Of a DNA stretch of 64,000 bases, positions 51,865 to 64,000 are shown in pieces. The stretch covers positions 10,385,983 through 10,449,982 of the forward strand of contig NC_086351.1 in assembly GCF_036324505.1 (NCBI RefSeq), written 5' to 3'. Source of the stretch: Eleginops maclovinus. Taxonomy: Eukaryota > Chordata > Actinopteri > Perciformes > Eleginopidae. The notes below the pieces were generated by a model. It was not told the origin of the DNA. It saw nothing but the letters and a program-made list of their open reading frames with translations, and did not search any database. Both the position numbers and the translations under genes were made by a program. How positions within the stretch are numbered: position 1 is the stretch's first letter; every line of letters begins with the position of its first letter.

Positions 51865-54800
51865 TCATTGGTCGAACGAAGGGTAGATAGGGATCTCAAA
51901 GTCATCGCCGTTGAAGTTGGCAGGCTGGTCCAGCATGGACAACACGTCCTGAATCAGATTAGAGATAAAGAGACTCACTTTAAGAGACAGAGACAGGGAG
52001 AATCAAAAGGTGCTTGAGAGAGGGATCAGGCCTGTTCACTCACAGGAAACATGTCTTGTTGGTTGCCCTGAGCATGAGGATGCTGCTGCTCTACATTACT
52101 CTGAGAGTGCTGATGGCCCCCCCACTGGGGCCACACGGCCTCCGCCGCTCGAGGGGGGAACTGTGACCCTGACTGAGCGCCGTCTGGAATAAAGCACAGA
52201 GGCGTGAGAGGACGCACCGGTTTAACAGAGAATCCGAGTCACAAATGTTACAGAAACCTACCGTAACCGTTGGTGTTGAGGCTGCCGCGCGTATTAAGCG
52301 GCGGGTAGTTTGCATTGTTGGTGGGAGTGGGAGCAGCTCCTGTGGGCATCTGGCCAAAAGAGTTGGAAGAGCCACCGCCATATCCTCCTATGGGAGCAAA
52401 CTGTGGAGACATGATCTTTGCTGCCTGCGGCGCCACCTGCTGGAGGAACAGGCACATACTCACTATTGACAGGCAGTGGTGGATAAGGGGCACAGAGATT
52501 ACTTCAAAGTATCAACATGGTAAAGAAGAGATTAACATAAAAAACAAGTGCAATACTTTTGAAAAGGTACTAAGGTACTTTCCACCACTGTAGATAGACA
52601 GCTTGATTACTTGGATAAACGCATGCAAAAATCACTACATAGAGAATCTCTAGTATATTTAATTGGTGAATAAAGATCGATTAAAAAGCAAGACAAAGTC
52701 ACAAAGTAAATCGTGCTTACCTGGTTATTAAATTGAGCTTGTGGCCTGACTCCAGCGGCAGCTCCAGGCCAGCCCCCTGCTGGGCCTCCATGCAGGGGGC
52801 TGCTGGTGCTGGAAGGCGTCACTGACTGCGGGCCTCCGTTCTGGCGAGACATCTGAGCGAGCATCTGCCCCGCCGAGTGTGCTGGCTGCGCCATCTGTGG
52901 AGCCATGGTGACCGGCCTGCAGACAAAAGTGAGGGGAGGAAGAGCTCTGTTACCTGGCTGCCAGTTACTGAGACTGAGTGCCATATAAAGGGTTATCATT
53001 CAATACTGCAAGCTAAAACAGTCGTCAAATAGACATAGAAACCACTTCTTATGGAAGCCTTCAACCCGAAAAAGGTATAAAACAATTAAGAAAAGTTGTG
53101 TAAAAGAGTAAACACTAGGAACACTGTCATGCAGCATCTGTACCGACTTCAAGCCTTTGTTCTCTCATACCCTTTATATACTGCACTTGTTAAAAGCAGG
53201 CTATTATACAATAAGGTGTCCCTGCTATCTTCGCTTTGATAGGCGAAACCTTCAGACAAGCAAATCAGTTAATAGGTTACATTAATCCGTCAGTTCATAC
53301 CCGCTGCTCTGAATATTCATGTAGTTTACATTAGATAACAATTCAAGTGCTTAAGTTCTTTAACATTTGAACAAAAGACAGAAAAATAACCTAGAAAACT
53401 ATTTTGATTCTCTTATATTCAGTTTATTAAACTGAATATCTTTGGGTTTTTGACTGAGAAATCAAGACATCTGAAACTAAGAGCACATGTTTCACTATAT
53501 TCTGCAACTCTATAAAAACAAATAATGAATCAAAATAATAATTTGTAGATGAATTGATGATCTGCAGTCGCAGCCCTAATCCCAATATCTTCAGATGTTA
53601 ACGTACTTTGCTAAGAATCTACCTGACAGTGCTACAAAGTTGGTCTGCAGGAAAACACTTGCACAGGCATGTACTGTTCAACACAAGAAGACTGCCCACC
53701 TGTACGCATCGTTGGAACGACCAGCAGCGAAGTTATTGACTGCAGGGTAGATCTGAGTGGCGGGGGTGGAGGTGGAAGGCAGGACCTTGGTCTGATCGGG
53801 GCCTTGGAAGAGGGAAGGGTAGAGATCGGGCTTCTCCAGGCTCTTGTGATCGGGCCCGGCTGCGGTCACTGGCTGCACCGGCATCTGAGGACCACCAAAC
53901 TCACTCAGTCAGGCAGCACTGCCTTTAAGACTCAAAGGGGAAACAATGACCCGACTGAAATGTTCATATTGATCTTAATTTGTAAAAATAACCACGGCAT
54001 AAACAGATAGAGTGAAATACAACTAGGAAAAGTTTGGGTCATAAAAGCTCTAAAACAACGTATAGCAGAAAGGGTTAACTGAGGTCAAGCATGAACAACA
54101 GGAAGTCAGTTGCGATAATGAGTCAACATCCGGTTCTGTTTTCCTGCTGAGCGAAACTAACATCCTGCCACTGTTTCCATAAAACTGCCTGACCAGACAC
54201 TTCAGCAAAATCCTGATCCAGATCTCTGCTTGGATCAAAACTGCACAGGAACGCGGATGATTCAACACTGACTGTTAAATGTTCATGATGGAATGATAAC
54301 TGTTCATTCATGTGTCACCCATGGGTGCGTGGCCTAACCTGTGAGAGGGTGATCGGTCCGGCCTCATACATTCCGTCTCTGGCTCCACCTCCCTCCAGCT
54401 CCGCCTGCTGCTGTAGCTGCCTGAAAAGGGAAACGGAGAGAGCGAGAGAGCAAGAGAGAGGGTCTAAAATAGCTTCATTTCCATTTTCATGCCCCTCCAC
54501 TGTTGAGTGAGAAAGCCCAAACACCTGCTGTCAAAATAGCACTCAACCCGCCACCAGTCACCAAGGCAACAAAAAAGAGAACGAGGTGAGAAGAGTAAGA
54601 CAGAGAAACAAAAGGTTCTTTATACAAACACGTAGCGCTAACATGCTACACCACCTGTGTTAAACCCTCCATATTTCTACCAACTATTGCATGCTTCTTA
54701 TTTCAGAGATGCACCGACGGCTTCTGTCTGACCCGCACATTTAGATCTTATTTCTATTCAAGAAATCAAAATGACAGCATACACAAACAATGTGTTGCTC

Positions 54801-57800
54801 TTTTAGAGGAGAAGGGTTTCTAATTAGTCAGAATTTTCAAAATTAGAATGTTTTTTTCTGCTAAATGGAACCACAACACAGGTCCTACTTGTTTTTAAGG
54901 CTTATTTTGGACTTGCATGTTTTCAATTCTGAGCTTTATTTATTCTTCACTCTGGGTGTGTGGGTGTGTGTTTGTGTGTGTGTGTGTGTGTGACGTAAAA
55001 CCATCACGCAGCACAAATTCATTGGACAATCTATCGACGCATCTCTACTGTCTTTGTAACACTACAGGGGAACGGAGACAAATGAGAAGCATCCCCCCGA
55101 GTGGAAAAGGAAACAAACACAGAAGGAGTGTTTGCTCTAAACAGCAGCTCTCTCCCAGGAAGAAACAACCCCTCTTCTCCCATGCAGGGGGAGGCTAGTC
55201 GGGCCTGGTCTCACCTGGCAGCCATTTGCCCCGGACTGAGCATTACTGAAGGGCAGCTTGGGCTGCCCTGGCCCAGGGAGGGGGGCAGCGAACCCCCTGG
55301 GGAGGAGATGGGGGTGAGGGGGTCCTGAGTCGAGTTTCTACTGGCCCCACAATCAGAGATGGGCAGAGGAGAGGGGGAGAGGGATCAGTGGGGGGCTTAT
55401 TAAAGGGGTTGTGGTAATAGCGTGAGAGGAAGTGGGGGTGGAGGGAAGCATTCAGACAGAGGGATCTTTCACAACAGTGACATTTCAAAACATCAATGGT
55501 TTCATTATGGGCTGTATTATTTCATTGTGTAACAATGTTACAGTCAGCAGTATTGATCAAATCAACATGTGACTCACTTGACATTAACATTGGTGCAGAT
55601 GATGTACTCGATCTCCTCGGAGAACGGGTTCTGGAAGGTGAAGAAGCTGGTTCTCATCAGGTTCCACTCTCTTGATTTGGAGCGAAACCGAAACATGACT
55701 GAGAGGACCTGGCCCTTCAGTTTCACCACCTGCGGACAAAGCGAGCACAACAGACACAATCTGCTGTTTTCATTGAGCATATCTTTCATTTTCGTCCTAC
55801 ATTACCAAAGTTCACTGCAGGAGCATTTGTGTTTATTCAAGAGGCAGAATTCATCTGGTTCACTACAGCAGAGCGAATGCTCTTGTTCAAGCTGAAGACG
55901 CAAAGTGCAATGCTTTTGAGTTTGTGTGAGGTCAATTTAAATAACTGTATCCAAACATATTTCAAACGCCTACAGAAACAGAGGGGATGTTCAAAGTCAC
56001 CAGGGAACTACAAAACAGAACTGAAGGCCAGTTGCTGAGCATTGCACACCATAATGGCTTAGCTTTGGAAAGTGCCCAGGATAGATTTAAAAAGGTCCTT
56101 GGAGTAAATTTGTTGACACATTTATTCATATTTTCCTTAATCCTGTTAAGTGCTTGTACATGTGGTACTACAAACACAACAAGAAACACTGAAGTAACAA
56201 CTGAGTCCTCAAGAAGCTGCAGATATTCAGTCCTACCTGTTGGAAGCCGTCTCGCAGTAAGCCCTGGTCTTCAGCGTGGACGAGCTCGAGAATATTCTTC
56301 CCCAATAATTCCTGCAACACGCAGCACAAAAAAACAACAACATTAGTTTAGAAAAGTTAGCACAAAGATTGTTGGAGGATGCATTCCCTCTGACATTCCT
56401 CCGGCTGAGTCTTACCTGGGGCTGATAGCCGACAGCGGCCACACAGCGGTGATCAACGAAAGTGAACATGCCCTGGCAGTTATGGCGCGAGATGAACTCC
56501 ACCGGAACACTGATGCTGTTGATGTCTGTGTCACTCGGGCAACAAGTCACCTAAAGGAAAAAAAGGATTAGAAACTGTAGCAGGAGCATTATCACCATAT
56601 TATGCTAGATATTAGTGATGCGCGGGTTAAGGATTTTTAACCCCCGCACCAACCCAACCCATCGTGACAGCCAATCCGCACCGCCCGACCCGCAAAATTA
56701 CGCTCTGATTTTTTAACCCAACCCGACCCAACCCGCGAAAATGGGAGAAAAAAAAAAAAAAAGATACCAATGAGTTTACGTCGTGATTTGCCAAACGGTA
56801 GGCCTATTAACGAGGGGTTTTGCTCACCTTGTACTGCTGTTTGATTGTCCCAAACTTTTATATGATGCATTACTTTAGGCATTCACGGAATCTCAATCAT
56901 GGAACGGCAAAATGTTCCAAACAACATAGTTTTATTCTTAACACACAGCAGTGCACGCACGCACACACAACAGGCGGTCGCATTATAAAGCCAGAGAACA
57001 TCAACCATAATGTAGCATAAACAAAACTGTCAAATGATTGGCTATGGAACACTCGCATTTTCTCCGCAATTTGAAGACGAAAAGAAAAGAAACTCACACA
57101 ATACCGTAACATGGTAGGCTACATATCTCATTTGCGAGCCTATAATATTAGGCCACCTTCCCACTATGATGCAGGCTATTATTTTCGCTAAACAAATGAT
57201 TGACAGGAGGCATAGCTCGCAGCTTGCTGCTGCCTTCTGACGTGCTGCCTGTGTGCGGTGCATGAGACGGAGCGGGAAGAGAGGGAGAAAACCCCATTTT
57301 ATCCTTACACAAAAGACAAGCATATGAACGGATACATATAACTATAATAGCTGGAATAATTGCGATTTTTACCCGACCCGCCCGCTACCCGCATTTTCCA
57401 CGGAAAAAACAACCCGGCCCGCCCGACCCACGGGCTAGCCCGCGGGACCCACGGGTTTTGGGCCAGCCCGTGCATCACTACTAGATATAAACAAACATGC
57501 TAAAAAGGGAAATACTTAGGCTTAATTTGGCATGAATCACATGTATTTATATTTGTGTATGATTAAATTGTATATGGTTAGCTTTCTATCAGCTAATACT
57601 GTGGATTGTGACCAGACTAAACTGCATTTAGGTAGAATTTCATCTTCAAACGGATAAATGTCTCTTCGAAAATGCAATGTTCTCTTAGATTGATGATGAT
57701 ACTACTGCAGTTTGTTAAAGATGCATACACATCTGAGGATGGGATGTAACGATCTCACCAATTAGTAATTTGGGCATATCGACACACGAGGCGCCCTTCA

Positions 57801-60800
57801 TACCTGTAATCTCCCAATAGCGACCAGACAGCAGCGACTGCCCTGAGTGTTGTCTGAGTCATCGTCTGCCAGAGAAACTCCTAAAACATGAACATGCAGA
57901 AAGTGTGTTACCATGAACAAGGAATAACTTATTAAAAGGATTATCAAAGTGTGATTTTACAGGTCTCAGCAATATAATGAAGCAAATCTGCCAGTGTATG
58001 TAAAGTGAGTGGTTTTACCTGTAGGGGGCCAGGACTTGATGTATCCTGTACAGTGGACCACTACATACTGGGGCTCCCCTTCCTTAGCTGTAGCCAAACT
58101 GTTCCTGAGGCGACGGAATAAATGATCAAACACACACTAAATTAAATCAGTCCTGTTACCATGACATATGCTAAATGAGGCTTAGTGCATTGTATTGCTC
58201 CCTAGATACTAGGGGTTGCTTATTATGTGCATAGGTATCACAATTAAATAAACAAACAAAAAACTGTTGTGTTTTGGTCACCGGTTTCTATTCCTCAGGA
58301 AGTTCAGTCTGTTCATGGACAATGGTTCCACAGGACAAGAGCCACACCTGCAAATACACACAGGCCGCCACAGGGACAGTTATGCATCCAAATTGATAGA
58401 AATAATGAAATGGATAGCTAGCTGTAGTTTGAATCACACCTCATTCTGCAGATGAATGATCGTCGGGCTCCCATACTCATTCTGGCTGACGACTGCTGGC
58501 CTTCCTTCTTCACTGTTCCCGTCTTCAAGTCCAACAACCGCCCTTTAAAAGCAAAGACAGAATGGACTCAACCCTGGGAGTAATGTTGTGACCGTGCACC
58601 AACTGTTTTATATCGACAAAAGCTTTTGAGATGAATAGTGATTGCAAATTGTTGTACCTGTGCTGTTATTCTCTGCAGTAGAGAGCTGCTCTCTGAGCTT
58701 TTCCGTGTCGTCTGGGTGGAGCTGATCGTACAGGGATGACCCCAGCCATTCAGATTGAGCCTGGTTGAGGACGGGTGTCAGGGAGTCAGAGACGTAAACA
58801 ATGCGACCGGTCTCACATGACACCACGAACAGGAAGCCGTCGGCGGCCTCCAAGATGAGGTGCTTCAGCTCCTATAGATAGATGGAAGACGAGTCATAGA
58901 GTAGGAATTCTCAGTGAGTGGTTTTCCATTTTTTGTGATTAACACACTTTCTCCACGTTTATAACACCCTATACTGGGTATAAACACCTCCAGCTGCTTC
59001 AAAAACACCACCTTTCAACTGCCACACACTAACAGGGACATGCACAGGTATTACACGGGGCGGTCTGGCAGCAATCTAACAAAACTGAGGAGTTAAAATC
59101 ATTCAAAATATGTAATAAAGAAAATAAGTGTATTGAACCAGATTAACCACTTTATTCAGATTAAAAGGATATTTGTTTGAGGATTTATATTTGTATATAT
59201 TAGGGTGATGATATCATGAAATACATTCAAAGTTTTCTCCAAAAGCCTCAGGAGAAGTTTTGAATGTAAAAAAAAGGACCACTATTGGCTACAGCCCTGT
59301 ATCATTTATTTTACACATTTCTTTGCACATATTTCGCTTTCTGCACTACAGGTTGTCTCAGTACCTGTACATGTGTTAAAGATAAAATTGAATCTAATCA
59401 AACCTTATCTTTGCAGCACGGTCACTGTCAGTGCTGTTTACACTGTGGACCTGGAGAGGGTTGTATACAGGAATGTGCTCCCTCTGTGATAGAGACACGA
59501 GTAACTTCTATGCAATTGTCAGCAAGGAGCCTCAGCAGGAGAGTGCAGGGCACAGGAGGTTCACTTACAGTAAATTACAGTCATTGTGTATTCATTAAGT
59601 TCTTTTTTGAGCAATGTACACGTTGACCAATAGCCTGAAGGAAAGACTGGTGAAAAAAATGTAGTTTACACTAGCAAGGTCAAAGTGCTACGCTTACTGC
59701 CTTTTCACTTGATTTCAATTGAGCTCACAGAGGTTTGTGTAAACAGCAGTGTGACTTTGAGACTTTTGTATTAAATAACTCCCCTCGTCTAAAATGGCTC
59801 TATAATCTGAACATACATTCAGCAAGTTTAAAGATCCGCCCCTGTTAATTCAACCCAACTTAGTAGACTTTCTTCTTACATTTCACATCTCAATATCTGT
59901 ATTTCCCTGTCTCTGTCAGTTGCTCTCACCTGGTCAGTGAGAAAGGAAGGTTTGTACGATCCATCTGAGTTGGTGTTGCCACTTCCTCTCAGAGACTTCA
60001 TATGAGACACGGCCATTCGCAGGATGGTTAGTTTGTCTGGTTTCCGTGCTAGTGCACTGCAGGTGGGCACCATGTCTGACAATTCTGTGATGTAGGCAGT
60101 CATTTTGTTTCTCCGCCGCCTCTCAATCTCACTGTGGTTCTCCCTGAAGAGAGGAGACGAGGGAGGAAGGAGGAGGTAGAGAGGATAGGAGGGATTGAGG
60201 TGGGGGAAACAGACGGGCAGGTGGACAACATGGAGTAGAGTTTAGAGTAAATGCTGCAATGCAAGTATGCCAATCGAAGAAGTGGTGGGTATGGGAGAAA
60301 TAATGAACGCACAAAACTATAAAATAATATGTGTAAAAAATGATAGTGAGACAGCAAGAGAGACTGGTCTAGAAAAGCCAGTTGGAGTGACAAAAGAGAG
60401 CAAGTGCAGAAAGAGAAAGACCACTGAGAAGTCCTGAGAGGGGGAGAAACGAGACAGAAGGGACAGTTGCTCAAGGGGAAGGGATTACCAAAGTGAAAAA
60501 AGGTCCTTGAGTCACACACAGCTTAGCAGTTAGTTATGCATAAAACAGTGCTGGGCTGACACAGGCCGCCAGCTGGTTTGGGCAGAAAGGCAAAGCATTC
60601 TGACGGGCACCAAAACAGACACATAGAGCAGCAAAAAATGCGGGTCATTTTGTGCTGTCTAAATGGTAACACGGGGTTCCGACAGGACAGGACTTATTTG
60701 AGCATTCAATATTGATGTGGATACAAGCAGGAGAAGGAGCCTTCCAAAGTGGTACAGGCCATACCTGGCTTGTTTTTCTTTATCTGCAAAACCCTGATGT

Positions 60801-62218
60801 TCTTCAAAAAACCTGGAAATGAAACCAACCCACTAAAACACAGGCCCAAAAAATAACAAAATAAAAAGAACTGTAAGGGTACAACAAACACTTGGAAAGG
60901 AGAGGGAGAGCGGCACTACAGTAACTTTAGTATCAGTAATGTTGTTCCTCTACACCCACTCGACGTGCTTCTATTTCTCCTAATTCATCCTCCTACCTGG
61001 CAAAACGCTCTTTGTCATTTCCACCTCCTGAATCATCGTCACACCTAACAAAACAGAGAAAAACATTGCTTACTATCGAAACAGCTCACACAATCCCAAC
61101 ACTTGTTCTATGACTTCTTCTTGCTTTACAATGACAGGAAACCCCGAGACAAATGTACCTGAACAATTTGTTTCCTTCATCATCGTCATCAAAGTCTGGC
61201 CTGCAATAAGGAGAAGAGAGACACACGAGTAGTTTCACACAATACTTTTCACAAAAAATATGACTACAAGTGTAAAAATAAAAATAAACCAGTCAGCAAA
61301 TTCTCACACAATACTGACAATAGCCGTGCCGCAAGAAGTATTCAGATATAAGATATAGAATAAGGAGAAAAACTCAAGGAAAGTAAAAGTACATGAAATA
61401 GTAATCGATTACAGCACTTGAGAAAATGTATTTAGGTTATTTCCACCACTTTATATCAGCATAATGTTAACACTACCACACAAACACTTACGATGCTCTT
61501 CTTTTGTTGGTCCCTTTTGGTACAACAGCCCCGCCACTTCCTTGGGGCCCACTTGCCCCCATACCCAGATTAGGGTCTGGTAACTCTATTTATAACACAG
61601 AGGCACAGAAAGACGAAATGTAGCAGGCTTGACAGGTGATTTCCTATTGAGCCCCAATCATTCAAAAAGGAAACTAAACATATTCTCATAAAAGCAGAAT
61701 TAGGATTAACGAACACAATTGACAATGGTTTTATATCACAACCTCTGCATTCAACATTAAGTTAGCTGCATGACAAATATTCTTTCTTTGAGTGTATGTC
61801 TTGTAGAAATCTCACACAGCCACGACACAAAGCTAACGTCAAGGCTACATGCAGAAATCAATCATGTGAGCCACATTACCTAAAAACAGAAACCAAGCTA
61901 ACCAACCACAGCTAACTTAGATTTTAGTTAATCTAATTTATCCATTCAACATATCACAGCAGTGCTTTTTTTTAACAGTCAAGTCGCTAATGTAGCAGGT
62001 TAGCATGCTAACACTTATGCAATAACCAGCTAGCCTTGCTGGGGCATTAGCTTAGCTACTAAGCTAACCTAGCTGATGCTGTCACGCTATCTTTAGAAAA
62101 GTGTCTCTTTAGCTACAAACGTCCATAACCGGTGTTAACATATGCAAATAAACCTCAGTAAGTGATTTAATGGTCGCTGCGACTTTTGTTGCACTTTACC
62201 TTGGTTTGACGAGGACAT
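51865..62218 (-). CDS. arnt: aryl hydrocarbon receptor nuclear translocator (HIF-1 beta)
   Basis: Twenty exons, 771 aa: 62200-62218, 61492-61585, 61159-61200, 60997-61044, 59930-60143, 58658-58871, 58440-58542, 58282-58347, 58019-58104, 57804-57880, 56416-56550, 56237-56311, 55578-55729, 55215-55340, 54339-54420, 53700-53884, 52721-52916, 52262-52439, 52044-52183, 51865-51948. ARNT is the shared nuclear partner of AhR, HIF-alpha and SIM proteins. Visible: an acidic N-terminus; the basic region [19 protein letters not shown] and HLH (about 68-125); PAS-A (about 140-320; [14 protein letters not shown]); PAS-B (about 322-442; [18 protein letters not shown]); and a Gln/Pro-rich activation tail ending [12 protein letters not shown]. 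Exon 18 has a tandem CAGCAG acceptor, so one Gln may be optional. The bHLH and synteny with setdb1 favour arnt over arnt2. Confidence 0.96.
56613..57480. mobile_element. hAT-type non-autonomous element in arnt intron 10
   Basis: 868 bases with ends TAGTGATGCGCGGG / CCCGTGCATCACTA and an exact 8-bp target duplication CTAGATAT (56605-56612 and 57481-57488). The ends carry many AACCCGACCC-type repeats in both orientations; the middle is unrelated. No transposase frame was seen. Confidence 0.92.
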
Positions 62219-63190
62219 GTCCGTTTGGAATAACATAAACAAACAACTTCGGCTGCGGAAAAAAAATCCTCCGAAACCCCGCCCCTCCCCCTTGCTAGCA
62301 GGGTAGAGGCTAACAAGTGCCTCCCAGGTTTCCTCACGTATGAGTCTTTATTTTAACTTGTACATGCGCCAAGCGAACACTAAATCTATTCCGGGGAAAG
62401 CCGAGGCGATTTACAACCGAAGATAAAATAACGGTTTATGTCCTCTTTAATGTTTTCTCCCGGTTTAAACCCCCCTATATGTTCAAGATGGCGTTTCAGT
62501 CTGTTAGAGCAGTGGCTGTCTGCTGTTTTATTTTCTCTCTCTATTGGACATCGAGACAGATACACATGACGTGAATTGTTGGGAAATCCATGTTAAGCCC
62601 CGCCCCGCCGGAAGGGAGACGCAGGTCTGTAAAGTTAAAGCACCCCTGTTTACAGAGGTGCGAGCACATGTGACAGGCTGTGACTGGTAGTGGTGCAAGA
62701 AGAACGAACAGGTATTTTACTCACTTACTTTTTACTAAAAAAAACAACAACACCGTGTGAAAATGCCGCACAACAAGAAACAACCACACCTTAACAATCT
62801 TGCTGAAGTGAAAAATGAGAGAATTAGCATCAAGAAGTAGTTAAAAGCACCAGAATAAAAGTGCTCAAGAAGTAATCCCCATATGAGTTTTTATTAGAGT
62901 CTTTGCACTTATATCACCGAAAACAAAGGATATGGGTCTTATTTGCGACTGCTGATATGCATTAATAGTTTGCCATGCCTTTACCAGATGCAAAATTAAA
63001 ATGATGCCTGGGAAATAATAGTTATACGAACAATTATATAAGATATATGTTACTCAGGAATGAGTAAGTAAATAAATCAACTAGTTATTTTGTACACATT
63101 TACTGGATTTTTTGAAAAAATCCAAATTTTTACTGTTCAGGATTTTAGCAGACATGAAACACACAAACAAGGGCTTTCACTGTGATTCAT
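62219..63190. promoter_or_regulatory. arnt upstream region
   Basis: The first about 450 bases are GC-richer (CCCCGCCCCTCCCCC near 62280, CCCCGCCCCGCC near 62600), as in a housekeeping-type TATA-less promoter. The rest is AT-rich with nothing recognised. Confidence 0.4.
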
Positions 63191-63200
63191 GATCTTTGCT

Positions 63201-63206
63201 TTTATT
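63201..63206 (-). terminator. possible poly(A) signal of a gene beyond the right edge
   Basis: AATAAA on the minus strand. If used, 63190-64000 would be the 3' UTR of a further minus-strand gene; no coding exon of it was identified. Confidence 0.25.
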
Positions 63207-64000
63207 ATTAATAACAATACTTAGGCATCATTAAACAAACAAATACAAAAAAAGAGAAAAATAACACTGTAATTGGGACACAGCTGTTCCCTCTGTATCA
63301 CTGGGGAAGAGAGGTTGCTGGTTGGTTGGAGTTAGTAAAAAAGAATGTGGCTGTGGAATGAGGGTGAGTTTAAAAGAAGGGTAATCTATGAAGAAGAGGA
63401 GTGGGCGATGGATGAGACAGTGCAGGATATGCTAGACTCAGAGTTGGATCTGTGATGTGGAGACAGGAAAGAAAACTAGAGGAGATGAAGACAGGAGAGA
63501 GAGCTTCCTACACATTACGGATAAGGCACTTGACGTACAGACACATTTAAAGCATAACAATCAAACTGCAACACTCATTTATTGAATCCATCATCATTCT
63601 CAAACACTTAACTGCTAAAAAATGTTTTTAATGTCTTTTACCTCCTCAACATTCAAAAACAATACCTGTAAAACCGGTTTCATACACACAACCATACCTA
63701 AAATCATTCATTTAGATCAACAATTAAAACTGTAACCCAGGTTAACAATCATAACCTAGCCTACAAGGCAGTGAATCCGTGAAAATCTGGCCCATATTTG
63801 TAAAAACTGGAAATGGCTTATCTGTCTGATTTCACTAGACTTAGTAAAACCCCTGAATTTCAGCCCACCTTTGCAATGATTTCATTGAGTCATCCGTTTT
63901 CGTTTTGGCAGCATCGGCGTGATTCCAAACTAGACTGGATTGAACCGCTTCAAGCCAGAGAGATAAAAAAATATTCAGCTTCCTCAAAACTAGCAGGAAG

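Overview
The window is nuclear DNA from a ray-finned (teleost) fish. The evidence is vertebrate genes with many short exons and GT-AG introns, long (CA)n/(GT)n microsatellites, and several fish-type DNA transposons (Tc1/mariner, hAT-type, Kolobok-type). Much of the gene content (ARNT, CTXND2, SETDB1, CLK2-type kinase) matches human 1q21-q22. The steroidogenic P450 resembles the teleost 11-beta-hydroxylase. No prokaryotic operon, CRISPR or viral gene was seen.

Layout, left to right; all recognised genes are on the minus strand, so transcription runs right to left. cyp11c1/cyp11b (778-6023, 9 exons, 553 aa), a CAAX-tailed complexin (6996-8273, 3 exons, 179 aa), a doubtful plus-strand three-exon ORF (8634-9204), a divergent CLK2-type LAMMER kinase (11294-15232, 11 exons, 389 aa), the meiotic cohesin kleisin rec8 (16237-24873, 17 exons, 572 aa), the H3K9 methyltransferase setdb1 (25399-46683, 25 exons, 1253 aa), a cortexin-domain microprotein (48468-48653, 61 aa) and the bHLH-PAS factor arnt (51865-62218, 20 exons, 771 aa). 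I assembled exons by hand from open frames and splice sites. Each multi-exon model closes to an exact multiple of three from ATG to stop, which supports the boundaries.

The introns are a museum of mobile DNA: a nearly intact Tc1 element in rec8; three hAT-type elements with 8-bp target duplications (two exact); a Kolobok-type element with an exact TTAA duplication in setdb1; a decayed, nested Tc1 element; and, next to it in the same setdb1 intron, a 3.1-kb element with inverted termini. That last element has no recognisable DDE transposase. It carries instead a nuclease-like (FEN1/XPG-like PIN superfamily) gene with a C-terminal cysteine-rich CXC domain. It is my main candidate for an undescribed system.

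The genes are not one pathway. SETDB1 (heterochromatin and transposon silencing), REC8 (meiotic cohesion), ARNT (HIF/AhR partner), the CLK-type kinase, the complexin (synaptic release) and the P450 (11-oxygenated steroids) are neighbours by synteny.
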